Shown: positions 15,690 through 23,805, counted from the first letter of the stretch. The stretch: 30,466 nt of DNA from DATGQT01 sp033720695 (GCA_033720695.1 JAWWCA010000008.1:1-30466), one strand, 5' to 3'. Notes: generated by a model from the letters alone, not told the origin. Numbers and translations: made by a program.

Positions 15690-18584
15690 TCAATCCGCGT
15701 CTTCGTCGTGGACCACCCGGACGCCCCGGCGGTCGCGGACGACCTGCCGGCCGCCCGACAGCTGGTACGTCTCGCCCTCCCCCTCCGTCGTGTCGAGGAG
15801 CAGGGCGCCCGGGGCGGGCGCGGGCGGGGCGGGGACGGGCGGGGCGGGCTCCGACGCCCGAGCGCTGCCGTCACCGTGGGTGGGCGGCGGGGCCTCCTGG
15901 CCGAGGTCGCCGAACCGGACGATCTGCTTCCAACAGCGGCTGATCTCGTCGCCGAAGATGAGGAGGAGGTCGCCCTCCTCGCAGGCGTGGAGGCCGTGGT
16001 CCACCGCCTCCTGCTCGTCCGGCACCACGTCGATTTGCTCATCGGGGACCCCTGCGTCGAGGAGGGTCTCGCGCAGGAGGCGGGGGATCTCCTCGGGCTC
16101 GCGCCCGCGGAGCCGGTCGTCGCGGCGGCACACGTAGTGGTCAAAGTGGCCGGCGGCGTGGCGGGCCATGGCCACCACGTCGTCGTCGCGGCGGTCGCCG
16201 GGGGCGGCGAGGACGAGCCGCCGCTTGCCGCGGACGTCGAGGCGGTCGACGAGCGCGGCCATCTTCTCGACGGCGTCGGGGTTGTGGGCGTAGTCGAGGA
16301 TGACCTTGAACGGGTGCTCGTCGAACACGTTGAGGCGGCCGGGGGCCTCGTAGTAGCTCGTCGCGAAGAGGCGGAGCCCGTGGCGGATCTGGTCGAGCGT
16401 GAGGTCGAGGGGGCCGCCCGCCCCGTCGCTGAGGCCGTAGGCGAGGGCCGCCGCGAACATCGCGTTCTGGACGTTGTGCGTGGCCTTCCCCTCCAGCGTG
16501 GCAGGGATGAGGTGCGTCCACAGGAGCGGGAGGTGGCGGCCGCCGTCGTAGATCGTGATCATCTGCCCGCCGGCCCCCTCCTCCAGCACGACCGCCCGAC
16601 CCCCGGCGCGGACGTGCGCCCGCACGACGGGGTTCGTCGCGTCCATCGTCACGTAGCAGAGGTGCTCGGCGCGGACGTGCTCGGCCATCCGGAGGCAGTG
16701 CTCGTCGTCGGCGTTGAGGACGGCGCAGCGCGTGGCGGTCTCGACGGGGATCCGCTTGATCTCGGCCAGCTCCTCCAGGGTGTCCACGCCGCCCAACCCG
16801 AGGTGATCGGCGGTGACGTTGAGGCAGCAGGCGACGTCGCACGCGGAGAAGCCGAGGCCGGAGCGGAGGAGACCGCCCCGGGCCGTCTCCAGCACGGCCA
16901 CGTCCACGTCGGGGTCGCGGAGCACCATCCGCGTGCTCGTCGGCCCCGTCATGTCGCCCTTGACGGTGAGGCTGCCGTCCACGTAGACGCCGTCGGACGA
17001 CGTCATGCCCGGGGTGCACCCGGCGAGCTGGACGATGTGGGCGAGCATCCGCGTCGTGGTCGTCTTCCCGTTCGTGCCGGTGATGGCGGCGATGGGGATC
17101 CGGGCCGGCGTGCCGGCCGGGAACAGCATGTCCATCACGGGCCCGGCCACGTCGCGCGGGAGGCCCTCGCTGGGCGCCACGTGCATGCGGAAGCCTGGGG
17201 CCGCGTTGCACTCGACGATGCCGCCGCCGACGTCGCGCCAGGAGCGCGTGATGTCCGACGTCAGGAAGTCCACGCCGCCGACGTCGAGGCCGACGGCCTT
17301 GATGGCGCGCTCGGCCATCGCGCGGTTGTCGGGGTGGACGACGTCCGTGAGGTCGATGGCGGTGCCGCCCGTCGAGAGGTTGCCCGTCGAGCGGAGGTAG
17401 AACACCTCGCCCGCGGGGAGCACGGTCTCCTCCGTGTGTCCGGCGTTTTCGAGGAGGCGCTCGGCCTGGGCGTCGAAGACCAGCTTCGTGAGCACCTTCT
17501 CGTGGCCGACGCCGCGGCGGGGGTCCTGGTTGACGATCTCGACGAGCTCCGCGATCGTGTGCTCCCCGTCGCCGACGACGTGGCCGGGCACCCGCTTCGC
17601 CACGGCGACGAGCTTCCCGTTGACGACGAGCATCCGGTGGTCGAACCCCTCCACGAAGCTCTCGACGAGGACGGCCCGGCTCCGCCCGTGCTCCCGCGCG
17701 AGCGCGAACCCCGCCTCGACCTGCTCGGCGTCGGTGAGCCGGATCGAGACGCCGCGCCCGTGGTTGGCGTCGAGCGGCTTGACGACGACGGGGTAGCCGA
17801 TGCGCTCGGCGGCCTTCGCGGCCTCGTCCGCCGAGTAGACGAGGCGCTGCTTCGGGACCGGCAGGCCGAGGTCTTCGAGGAGGTTGCGGGTGTCCTCCTT
17901 GTCGGAGGCGATCTCGACGGCGATGTGGCGGGTCTCGCCGGTGACCGTCGCCTGGATCCGCTTCTGGAACTTGCCGTGGCCGAACTGGACGAGGGAGTAC
18001 TTGTTGAGGCGGATCCACGGGATGCCCCGCGCCTCGGCAGCGTCTACGAGCGCCTGCGTGCTCGGCCCGAACGCGCGGCGCTGCGCGAACCGAATGAACG
18101 CGTCGCGCTCCTCCTCCCAGTCGAAGGCGTCGTCGAGGAGGTCGTCGTCGAGGCGGGCGCGGACGTCCCCGGGCAGGAGGTGGAGGAGGAGGCGCCGGGC
18201 CAGCGACCCCGCCTCGAGCCCCACCTCGCGCTCCTTGTACTCGTAGACGAGGTCGTACTCCCCCTCCGTCCCCGTCGAGCGCGTCTTGCCGAACGTCACG
18301 TCGATGCCGGCGATGTTCTGGAGCTCGATCGCGACGTGCTCCCAGACGTGGCCCAGCCAAGTCCCCTCGTCCTCGGTCATGCGGCGGATGAACCCGCCGG
18401 GCTCGCCGTAGGAGCAGCCGTGCTCCTGGAGCCCGGGGAGCGCACCGCAGAGCGCCTCGGGGAGGTCGCCGAGCCGCCCCGTCGGGAAGGCCTCCAGCGG
18501 ACCGAGGTCCACGACGTGACGGATGACCGGGAAGAGGGCGTAGCGGTTGGGGCCGACGTATACGTTGGTCGAGCGGATGCGCAT
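15690..18584 (-). CDS. cphA: Cyanophycin synthetase
   Basis: Polymerises Asp and Arg into cyanophycin (a poly-Asp backbone with Arg on each side chain), using two ATP per dipeptide unit, in the cytoplasm. Of 964 residues, the N domain is about 1-200, ATP-grasp about 200-480 (VVKPLDANHGRGVSI at 267-281) and the Mur ligase about 490-890 (GTNGKTTTTRML, 503-514; DYAHNPDAVEKM later). An HVWEH motif at 79-83 sits in the N domain, where some CphA1 enzymes carry a hydrolytic site that makes primers. The C-terminal ~70 residues are a Pro/Ala-rich linker and a short strand-rich end, so the protein is somewhat longer than the usual ~870-900. It lies 106 bases after cphB, with a TACCTTCC box in between, so it may also be expressed alone. 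Confidence 0.97.
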   Translation of the reverse strand: MRIRSTNVYVGPNRYALFPVIRHVVDLGPLEAFPTGRLGDLPEALCGALPGLQEHGCSYGEPGGFIRRMTEDEGTWLGHVWEHVAIELQNIAGIDVTFGKTRSTGTEGEYDLVYEYKEREVGLEAGSLARRLLLHLLPGDVRARLDDDLLDDAFDWEEERDAFIRFAQRRAFGPSTQALVDAAEARGIPWIRLNKYSLVQFGHGKFQKRIQATVTGETRHIAVEIASDKEDTRNLLEDLGLPVPKQRLVYSADEAAKAAERIGYPVVVKPLDANHGRGVSIRLTDAEQVEAGFALAREHGRSRAVLVESFVEGFDHRMLVVNGKLVAVAKRVPGHVVGDGEHTIAELVEIVNQDPRRGVGHEKVLTKLVFDAQAERLLENAGHTEETVLPAGEVFYLRSTGNLSTGGTAIDLTDVVHPDNRAMAERAIKAVGLDVGGVDFLTSDITRSWRDVGGGIVECNAAPGFRMHVAPSEGLPRDVAGPVMDMLFPAGTPARIPIAAITGTNGKTTTTRMLAHIVQLAGCTPGMTSSDGVYVDGSLTVKGDMTGPTSTRMVLRDPDVDVAVLETARGGLLRSGLGFSACDVACCLNVTADHLGLGGVDTLEELAEIKRIPVETATRCAVLNADDEHCLRMAEHVRAEHLCYVTMDATNPVVRAHVRAGGRAVVLEEGAGGQMITIYDGGRHLPLLWTHLIPATLEGKATHNVQNAMFAAALAYGLSDGAGGPLDLTLDQIRHGLRLFATSYYEAPGRLNVFDEHPFKVILDYAHNPDAVEKMAALVDRLDVRGKRRLVLAAPGDRRDDDVVAMARHAAGHFDHYVCRRDDRLRGREPEEIPRLLRETLLDAGVPDEQIDVVPDEQEAVDHGLHACEEGDLLLIFGDEISRCWKQIVRFGDLGQEAPPPTHGDGSARASEPAPPVPAPPAPAPGALLLDTTEGEGETYQLSGGRQVVRDRRGVRVVHDEDAD

Positions 18585-18615
18585 GGCCGGAGGGGGGGCG
18601 TGGGACAGGCGGATG

Positions 18616-18623
18616 GGAAGGTA
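18616..18623 (-). promoter_or_regulatory. -7-like box TACCTTCC before cphA
   Basis: It lies 31 bases before the cphA ATG in the 106-base cphB-cphA gap. The same eight bases occur before the lamin-tail gene on the other strand. This suggests an internal promoter that lets synthetase be made independently of the degradative genes upstream. Confidence 0.45.
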
Positions 18624-18690
18624 CGCCGAGCGCCCATCGTCCCGCCCGGCCCCACCCGGCCCCGCCAGGCCCGTCGGCGATGGCCCGCGC

Positions 18691-19518
18691 CTAGGCCTCC
18701 GCGGGCGCCGTCGCCACCCGCTCGACGGTGTCGTAGCGGGCCCCGTGCGTGAGGACGTGGAGCGTCACGCCGATGAGGCTGACGGGCGCGCCCGGCTTCG
18801 CCGAGTCCATCGAGGAGTGCGTGAGGTGCGTGGGGTCCACGACGGTCACGCCCCCGGAGCCGATGACCTCGAAGGTGTCGTCGGGGCCGAGGAAGAGGGC
18901 GGTGTCCTCGTCGAGGCCGACGCCGACGGCGAAGGGGTTGAACGAGACGGCGGTGAGGAGGCGGCCGAGGCGGTCGCGCTGGCGGAAGTGCTGGTCCACG
19001 ACGAGCCGGTTCGTGAGGCCGAGCCCCGGCGCGAGGATGACGCCGTCGGCGCGGGGCGTGTGGCCGCTGGCCCCGCCCGCGATCATGTGCTCCGACAGGA
19101 TCGCCGCCCCCGCCGACGTGCCCCCCACGTGGACGCCCCCGGCGTTGAGCCGGCGGATCGCCTTCGCGACGGGCGTGCCGCCGAGGATCGTCGAGAGGCG
19201 GAGCTGGTTGCCGCCGGTGAGGAAGACGGCCGTCACGTCTTCGAGCCGGCGCAGGCACTCGTCGTCGAACGCCTGCTCGCGCTCGGTGATGGGGAGGACG
19301 GTGACGGCCTCGGCGTCCAGCCCCTCGAAGATCCGGCGGTAGCGGTCGCCGGTGTCGTCCAGCTCGGAGGCGGTCGGGATGACGGCGATGCGCGCGTCGG
19401 AGCCCCCCGCGAGGCGGACCAGCCGCTCCAGGATCACGCGGTCGGCCTTCTTCTTCTCGGCCCCCCCGATGGGGACGACGAAGCCTCGGGAGCGTTCAGG
19501 GGCGTGGCGGGACGGCAT
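18691..19518 (-). CDS. cphB: Cyanophycinase
   Basis: A serine exopeptidase (family S51) that cuts cyanophycin to beta-Asp-Arg dipeptides. The 275 residues show the class I glutamine-amidotransferase-like fold: VVPIGGAEKK near the start, ARIAVIPTAS, VFLTGGNQLRL, then the nucleophile elbow GGTSAGAA with Ser135. The segment GVILAPGLGLTNRLVVDQHFRQRDRLGRL matches cyanophycinases and is followed by GVGLDEDTAL. There is no signal peptide, so it is the intracellular type. Its ATG lies inside the end of iadA (23-base overlap). Position between iadA and cphA supports intracellular turnover of polymer made by the downstream synthetase. Confidence 0.96.
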   Translation of the reverse strand: MPSRHAPERSRGFVVPIGGAEKKKADRVILERLVRLAGGSDARIAVIPTASELDDTGDRYRRIFEGLDAEAVTVLPITEREQAFDDECLRRLEDVTAVFLTGGNQLRLSTILGGTPVAKAIRRLNAGGVHVGGTSAGAAILSEHMIAGGASGHTPRADGVILAPGLGLTNRLVVDQHFRQRDRLGRLLTAVSFNPFAVGVGLDEDTALFLGPDDTFEVIGSGGVTVVDPTHLTHSSMDSAKPGAPVSLIGVTLHVLTHGARYDTVERVATAPAEA

Positions 19519-20731
19519 GGCGGGGGTGGGGTGAGGGAGACGATTCGAAGAGGCCAGGCACGACCGGGCGGCCGTCGCGGACCATCCACCGGCCCCGCGC
19601 CATCACGTCGGCGATCCCGTGGTCGGCGTCGAGCACGACGAGGTCGGCGTCGGCGCCGGGGGCGAGGCGGCCCTTGCGCGCAAGCCGCAGGGCGCGCGCG
19701 GGGTTTTGGGTGAACGGCGGGAGGACGGATTCGAGCGGCCGGCCAGCGTCGAGGAGGCGACGGAGGAGATCGGCGAGGGCCCCCGACGTCGCGAAGCCCA
19801 TCTGCACGAGCTCGCCCTGCGGGTCGAAGTGGGGGAGGCACCCGCCGCCGTCGGACGAGACGGTGAGGCGCTCGGGCGCAAGCCCGCTGTCGAGGTAGCG
19901 GCCGACGGCCTCGCTCGCCTCGACCTCGTCCTCCCCGGCCTCCTCCGGCGGGAACGCCGTCACGTCCACCGTCACGCCGCGCTCCGCGAGCGCGAGCGCC
20001 TCGTCGAACAGGGCGCGGCGTCGGTTGACGTGCGTGGGGTGGACGGTGCGCGGCGGCAGCTCGGTCTCGTCGAGCATGCGGCGGAGGAGGGCGAGGCCCC
20101 GCTCGCCGTCGCCGAGGTGGAGGTGGAGCACGCCCGCCTTCCCCGACATCAGCCCGGCCACGTGGCACTCGCTGGCGAGGTGGGCGACCTGCTCGAACGT
20201 CGGCTGGCTGGACCGGTGGTCGGAGATCGCGAGCTCCCCGAACCCGATGCACTCGGCGAGGTGGACGATGTCGCCGCGGACCGTGCCCGTCAGCGTGGTC
20301 GGCGGGAGATGGTAGCCGCCGGTCCAGAAGAAGGCCGTCAGCCCTTCGGCGCGGAGCGCACGGACGCGGGCGAGGAGCCCGGCCGTGTTGCGGGTGAGGT
20401 CGTCGGTGCCGAGGAGACCGACGACGGTCGTGACCCCTGCCGTGGTGTAGTGCGAGAGGGCCGGCGCCGGCGCGCGCGTGTGCGGCCCGGCCTCCCCTCC
20501 GCCGCCGGTGACGTGGACGTGCGCGTCCACGAGCCCGGGGACGACCCGGCGACCGCCGAGGTCCACCGCCTCCACCGGCACCCCCCGGATCTCCGGCGGC
20601 TCTGCTCCCACGTGGAGCACGCGCCCTCCGCCGAGGAGCACGTGACCCCGCCCCAGCGGTTCGGGGGCGTAGAGCTCGGCGTCGAGGAGGAGCGTCAGCG
20701 ACGGGGCGGTGGGAGGAGACGGCGCGGTCAC
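19496..20731 (-). CDS. iadA: Isoaspartyl dipeptidase (beta-aspartyl peptidase)
   Basis: A metal-dependent amidohydrolase that splits beta-aspartyl dipeptides, here most likely the beta-Asp-Arg released by cyanophycinase, giving Asp and Arg. Of 411 residues, the HxH motif is DAHVHVTGG (His71, His73). Further ligands are in VLHLHLGDG, VHPTHVNR (His234) and VSSDGGG (Asp294). In LAISDHRSSQ, conserved in IadA, the residue that is the carboxylated Lys162 of E. coli IadA (from memory) aligns with a Glu (GELAISDH). Such a Glu can bridge the two metals in other amidohydrolases. I chose the GTG at 20729-20731 because a TATCTTGC box lies 18 bases upstream of it; the longer in-frame GTG at 20765-20767 is upstream of that box. 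It is the first gene of the cyanophycin cluster. Confidence 0.94.
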   Translation of the reverse strand: MTAPSPPTAPSLTLLLDAELYAPEPLGRGHVLLGGGRVLHVGAEPPEIRGVPVEAVDLGGRRVVPGLVDAHVHVTGGGGEAGPHTRAPAPALSHYTTAGVTTVVGLLGTDDLTRNTAGLLARVRALRAEGLTAFFWTGGYHLPPTTLTGTVRGDIVHLAECIGFGELAISDHRSSQPTFEQVAHLASECHVAGLMSGKAGVLHLHLGDGERGLALLRRMLDETELPPRTVHPTHVNRRRALFDEALALAERGVTVDVTAFPPEEAGEDEVEASEAVGRYLDSGLAPERLTVSSDGGGCLPHFDPQGELVQMGFATSGALADLLRRLLDAGRPLESVLPPFTQNPARALRLARKGRLAPGADADLVVLDADHGIADVMARGRWMVRDGRPVVPGLFESSPSPHPRHAVPPRP

Positions 20732-20749
20732 GAGGCATCCGGGGGGCCG

Positions 20750-20757
20750 GCAAGATA
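20750..20757 (-). promoter_or_regulatory. -7-like box TATCTTGC before iadA
   Basis: It lies 18 bases upstream of the proposed iadA GTG and would head the iadA-cphB-cphA cluster. The resulting leader would be very short. It also argues against the longer reading of iadA. Confidence 0.4.
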
Positions 20758-20783
20758 CCGCTCCCACGCGTCCGGCATGGATG

Positions 20784-20799
20784 TGCTATTTTTCTAGCA
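20784..20799. promoter_or_regulatory. AT-rich inverted repeat between divergent genes
   Basis: TGCTA-TTTTTC-TAGCA lies between the divergent iadA and NTF2-like genes in an otherwise GC-rich gap. It includes TATTTTTC (20787-20794), a -7-like match for the plus-strand gene 70 bases downstream. It could be a promoter, an operator or both. Confidence 0.35.
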
Positions 20800-20864
20800 T
20801 GCGGCCGAACCTGCGACCGCTGCCCCCGTAGCGAGACCCGTCCCCGTCTTCAACCTCACCGACC

Positions 20865-21515
20865 ATGCTCCGCTCTCTCCTCGTCCTCGCCCTTGCGGTG
20901 GCGCCGCTGGCAGCCCTCGCGCAGGCCCCGCCCGCTCCACCGTCTCCACCCGAGCCCCCCGCCGCCCCTGCAGCCGCACCGGCCCCGGCGCCACCCGCAC
21001 CGCCCGCCGCACGATCTCTGGGCGCTCCGGAGCCGGCTCCCCCGGCGCCCCCACCGGCACCACGACCGCCGTCTCCGCCCCCCGCACCTGCGCCGGCCCC
21101 TACACCGCCGACCCCTCCCGTTTCGCCTGCCGCCAACGCCGCCGACATCGCGGCCGTGCAGTCCACCGTCGAGGATTACGTACTCGCCTTCTATGACGTG
21201 GCACCCGAGCGGCTGGAGCGGAGCCTGCACCCCGACCTCCAGAAGGTCGGGTACTTCCGGGGCTCCGACGGCGCGTACCGCTACGCGACGATGACCTACG
21301 AGCAGGCGCTCGACCTGGCCGCCCACTGGAACCGCGATGGCAGCATCCCCGACGACGCCCCGCGAGACATCACCGTCTACGAGGTCAACGACCAGACGGC
21401 CATCGCCAAGTTGGTGGCCCATTGGGGCGTGGACTACTTCCACCTCGGCCGCTACGATGGCGAATGGAAGATCATCAACGTGATCTGGCAGAGCCCACCC
21501 CCCAGCGGCCCGTAA
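20865..21515 (+). CDS. Secreted NTF2-like protein (putative lumazine-binding family) with Pro/Ala-rich linker
   Basis: A 216-residue exported protein. The signal peptide is about 1-20 (ending ALAQA). A linker of nearly pure Pro and Ala spans about 20-90, and the NTF2-like domain about 93-212. The domain has the pattern of the 'putative lumazine-binding' family: IAAVQSTVEDYVLAFYD, LERSLHPDLQKVGY, MTYEQALDLAAHWN, ITVYEVNDQTAIAKLVAHWGVDYFHLGRYDGEWKIINVIWQ. Proteins of this family rarely have a proven function; small-ligand binding or a steroid-isomerase-like fold are the usual guesses. The linker suggests the domain is held away from a membrane or wall, though no lipobox or anchor is seen. It is divergent from iadA. 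Confidence 0.88.
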   Translation: MLRSLLVLALAVAPLAALAQAPPAPPSPPEPPAAPAAAPAPAPPAPPAARSLGAPEPAPPAPPPAPRPPSPPPAPAPAPTPPTPPVSPAANAADIAAVQSTVEDYVLAFYDVAPERLERSLHPDLQKVGYFRGSDGAYRYATMTYEQALDLAAHWNRDGSIPDDAPRDITVYEVNDQTAIAKLVAHWGVDYFHLGRYDGEWKIINVIWQSPPPSGP

Positions 21516-21592
21516 GGGGGGACCGCGCGGCGCGAGAAACCCCGTGGGCCCTTCCTCGGTCCATCCGCCCACGGTCTCCCGCCTGCCTGTTC

Positions 21593-22432
21593 GTGCTCCC
21601 CGTCTACGAGGCCCACCGCTACGTCGTCCCGCTCCGTGAGGGCGGCTCGCTCCCGGCCGTCCTCGACACCGAGGGAGGGCTGTTCGTCGTCAAGTTCCGA
21701 GGCGCAGGGCAGGGCGCCCGGGCGCTCGTGGCCGAGTTGGTCGTCGGGGGGCTGGCGCAGCGGCTGGGGCTCTCGGTCCCGGCTCTCGCCCTCGTCCACC
21801 TCGCCGAAGGCTTCGGCCGGGCCGAGCCCGACCCCGAGATCCAGGACATCCTCCACGGCAGCCGCGGCCTCAACGTTGGGCTGGCCTACCTCGACGGCGC
21901 CTTCGCCTACGACGGGCTGGCCGTGGGCGACCTCGTGGACCCCGGGGACGCCGCGGCGGTGGTGTGGCTCGACGCCCTCACGACGAACATCGACCGGACG
22001 CCCCGCAACCCCAACCTCCTCTGGGCTGGGGACCCTCCCTCCCTCCAGCTCATCGACCACGGCGCCGCCCTGTACTTCCACCACGACTGGGAGGGCGTGA
22101 CCGACGAGAAGGCGCAGGCCCCGTTCGCCCCGATCCGCGACCACGTCCTCCTCCCCCTCGCCTCCCCCATCGACGCGGCCGACCGCCGCCTCGCCCCAAT
22201 TCTGACGGACGAGGTCCTGGAGGCCGTCCTGGCCACCCTCCCGGACGCCCTCCTGATGGACGCCCCGGCCGGACGGACCCCGCCCTTCGCCAGCGCCGAA
22301 GCGAACCGGGCGGCGTACCGCCGCTACTTCCAGCGCCGGCTCGCGCCTCCGCGCCCGTGGGTGGCCCACGCCGAGGCGGCCCGCCGCGCAGCCGCCGACG
22401 CCCCGGCCGTTCGACTCGACTACAGGCGATGA
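21593..22432 (+). CDS. HipA-like kinase-domain protein
   Basis: A single-domain protein of the HipA-like kinase family, 279 residues. It begins YEAHRYVVPLREGGSLPAV, then GLFVVKFRGAGQG (Lys34 as ATP-binding Lys candidate). LVAELVVGGLAQRLGL and GRAEPDPEIQD follow, then the catalytic loop ALTTNIDRTPRNPNLL (Asp134, Asn139, Asn141) and LIDHGAALYFHH (Asp155, metal-binding). The N-terminal HipA dimer domain and a HipB-type repressor are absent, so it is not a classical HipBA toxin. I chose GTG at 21593 because the family begins here and the upstream in-frame sequence is out-of-frame reading of the preceding gene. Its TGA overlaps the ATG of the DUF3037 gene. Kinase substrate unknown. Confidence 0.87.
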   Translation: MLPVYEAHRYVVPLREGGSLPAVLDTEGGLFVVKFRGAGQGARALVAELVVGGLAQRLGLSVPALALVHLAEGFGRAEPDPEIQDILHGSRGLNVGLAYLDGAFAYDGLAVGDLVDPGDAAAVVWLDALTTNIDRTPRNPNLLWAGDPPSLQLIDHGAALYFHHDWEGVTDEKAQAPFAPIRDHVLLPLASPIDAADRRLAPILTDEVLEAVLATLPDALLMDAPAGRTPPFASAEANRAAYRRYFQRRLAPPRPWVAHAEAARRAAADAPAVRLDYRR

Positions 22433-22836
22433 GCGTGGAGCCGCACGACTACGATTGGGCGGCCGTCCGACTGGTCGCGCACGTCCATCGCGGGAGCTTC
22501 GAGACCGTGGGCGTCGTGCTGCACGCGCGGCGGGCTCGGTACCTGGGCGTCCGCCTCTGCCCGGCACCGGCGGCGGCGGCGGCGGCGGGCCTCGACACCG
22601 GCCTCGTCCGCCGCTTCTTCGACGCCTACCGGCGCGTCGGCGAGGGGGACGCGGCGGGGCCGCTCGGCCTCCTCCCCCCCTCGGAGCGCTTCCACTGGCT
22701 CACGGCCCCGCGGTCGACGGCCCTCCAGGCCTCGCCGGTGCACACCGGTCGTGCGGCCGACCTCCCCCGGACCCTCGACGACCTGTTCCAGTCGCTCGTG
22801 GCCGTCTCGCTTCACAGCCCGCCCCGGTCCGTTTGA
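22429..22836 (+). CDS. DUF3037 family protein
   Basis: A 135-residue cytoplasmic protein with the DUF3037 pattern YDWAAVRLVAHVHRGSFETVGVVLHARRARYLGVRL. The Asp/Tyr-rich start and the 'E.vnvGVilh....rfl..r' core are typical. The rest includes LDTGLVRRFFDAYRRVGEGDAAGPLGLLPPSERFHWLTAPRSTALQASPVHTG, where a helix and the conserved F-x-W-L-tAPRSt segment are visible. It overlaps the kinase gene by ATGA. From memory, these two families sit side by side in many actinobacteria and other phyla, which suggests a functional pair. No biochemical function is known to me. The start is fixed by the overlap and the family N-terminus. Confidence 0.88.
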   Translation: MSVEPHDYDWAAVRLVAHVHRGSFETVGVVLHARRARYLGVRLCPAPAAAAAAGLDTGLVRRFFDAYRRVGEGDAAGPLGLLPPSERFHWLTAPRSTALQASPVHTGRAADLPRTLDDLFQSLVAVSLHSPPRSV

Positions 22837-22919
22837 AATCGACGTGGGGATGGACCCACCCTCCGCACGCGGCGTCTAGACCGTTTCGATTGCCCCCCCG
22901 CAGGCCCTCCCCCTCGCCC

Positions 22920-23768
22920 ATGCCCGCTTTCGACGACGACCACGAGTTCGACGACCTCGACGCGGACGTCTTCGACGTCGAGGCGTTTGGGGAGGAGGAC
23001 GCGCCGGGTGCCGGCCCAGCGATGCCCATGGCGTCGGCGGTCTCGGCTCACCTCCTCGTCGAGGGCCGAACCGGGGTGTCGTACGACGCCCTCGTCCTCT
23101 TTGCCGAGCCGCTCTTCGAGCAGTACGGGCTCGACCTCGCCGACGCCTTCGCGTTGAAGGCGGACCCCCGGGCGGCCGACCCCGAAGTGCTGGCCGTGCT
23201 GGAGGCGGCCCGCGTCCTGTGGGCGTTCTTCTCGCTGCCGCTCGCGGAGCGGGCCCGCCGCCGCAACGCCCTCGCCGCACAGCTCGTCGGCCCAGCCCCG
23301 AGCGAGGACGACTGGCTCGACATCGAGGCCCTGCTCGACGCCATGAGCCCCTACTGGAAGGCGATGCTGCCGGAGGAGATCGCACGAGCCGAGGCGACGG
23401 GCCACCCCACCCTCGACTTCGACGCCCTGCTCGCGCACCCGGCCTTCCACCTCGACGGGGACCACGGCCCGCGCGCCTACGGCCCCGACGCCCTCAGCGA
23501 GATCGAGGCCCGCGCACTCTTCGCGCAGCCGCTCCTCGACGACCCCTCGACGCTGACCGACCCCGAGGCGTTCGAGGACGCCATGGAGCGCATCAACGCG
23601 TACTGGGCCCTCGCCCAGATCCCCGCCGCCGATCGCGAGTCGGCGCTCCGTGACGCGTCCGGCGCGCTCGCCGGCCACGGCGGAGACCTGGGCGACGTGG
23701 AGCGGGAAGCCCGCCGGATGGTGGAGCGCTTCCACGTCCTCTTCCCCGAGCACGCGCGCGCCGCGTAG
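22920..23768 (+). CDS. Acidic protein of unknown function
   Basis: I do not recognise a family for this 282-residue protein. Residues 1-30 are almost all Asp, Glu and hydrophobic spacers. The remainder looks helical and soluble, with no signal peptide or membrane segment. A Trp-containing helix pair (VLEAARVLWAFFSL; DDWLDIEALLDAMSPYWKAML) and a later INAYWALAQIPAADRESAL segment stand out. The codon pattern is like that of its neighbours and the reading frame is open throughout, so it is a real gene. The start ATG follows a C-rich leader like others here; in-frame sequence upstream belongs to the DUF3037 gene region. It is 83 bases after DUF3037 and could be co-transcribed, but nothing ties it to the kinase pair. 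Confidence 0.85.
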   Translation: MPAFDDDHEFDDLDADVFDVEAFGEEDAPGAGPAMPMASAVSAHLLVEGRTGVSYDALVLFAEPLFEQYGLDLADAFALKADPRAADPEVLAVLEAARVLWAFFSLPLAERARRRNALAAQLVGPAPSEDDWLDIEALLDAMSPYWKAMLPEEIARAEATGHPTLDFDALLAHPAFHLDGDHGPRAYGPDALSEIEARALFAQPLLDDPSTLTDPEAFEDAMERINAYWALAQIPAADRESALRDASGALAGHGGDLGDVEREARRMVERFHVLFPEHARAA

Positions 23769-23805
23769 CGGCCGGGGGGAGCGGGCTGAACCCTGCGCTT
23801 GAGAA

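Noticed and set aside
15465..18752. A long plus-strand open frame antisense to cphA
   Set aside because: It is a GC shadow with no recognisable motif, while the minus strand has a full, motif-complete cyanophycin synthetase.
21593..22836. A classical HipBA toxin-antitoxin pair
   Set aside because: There is no helix-turn-helix HipB partner and the kinase lacks the HipA N-terminal domain.
22874..22881. Palindrome GTCTAGAC before the acidic-protein gene
   Set aside because: Eight-base palindromes are common by chance and it has no flanking symmetry or promoter context.
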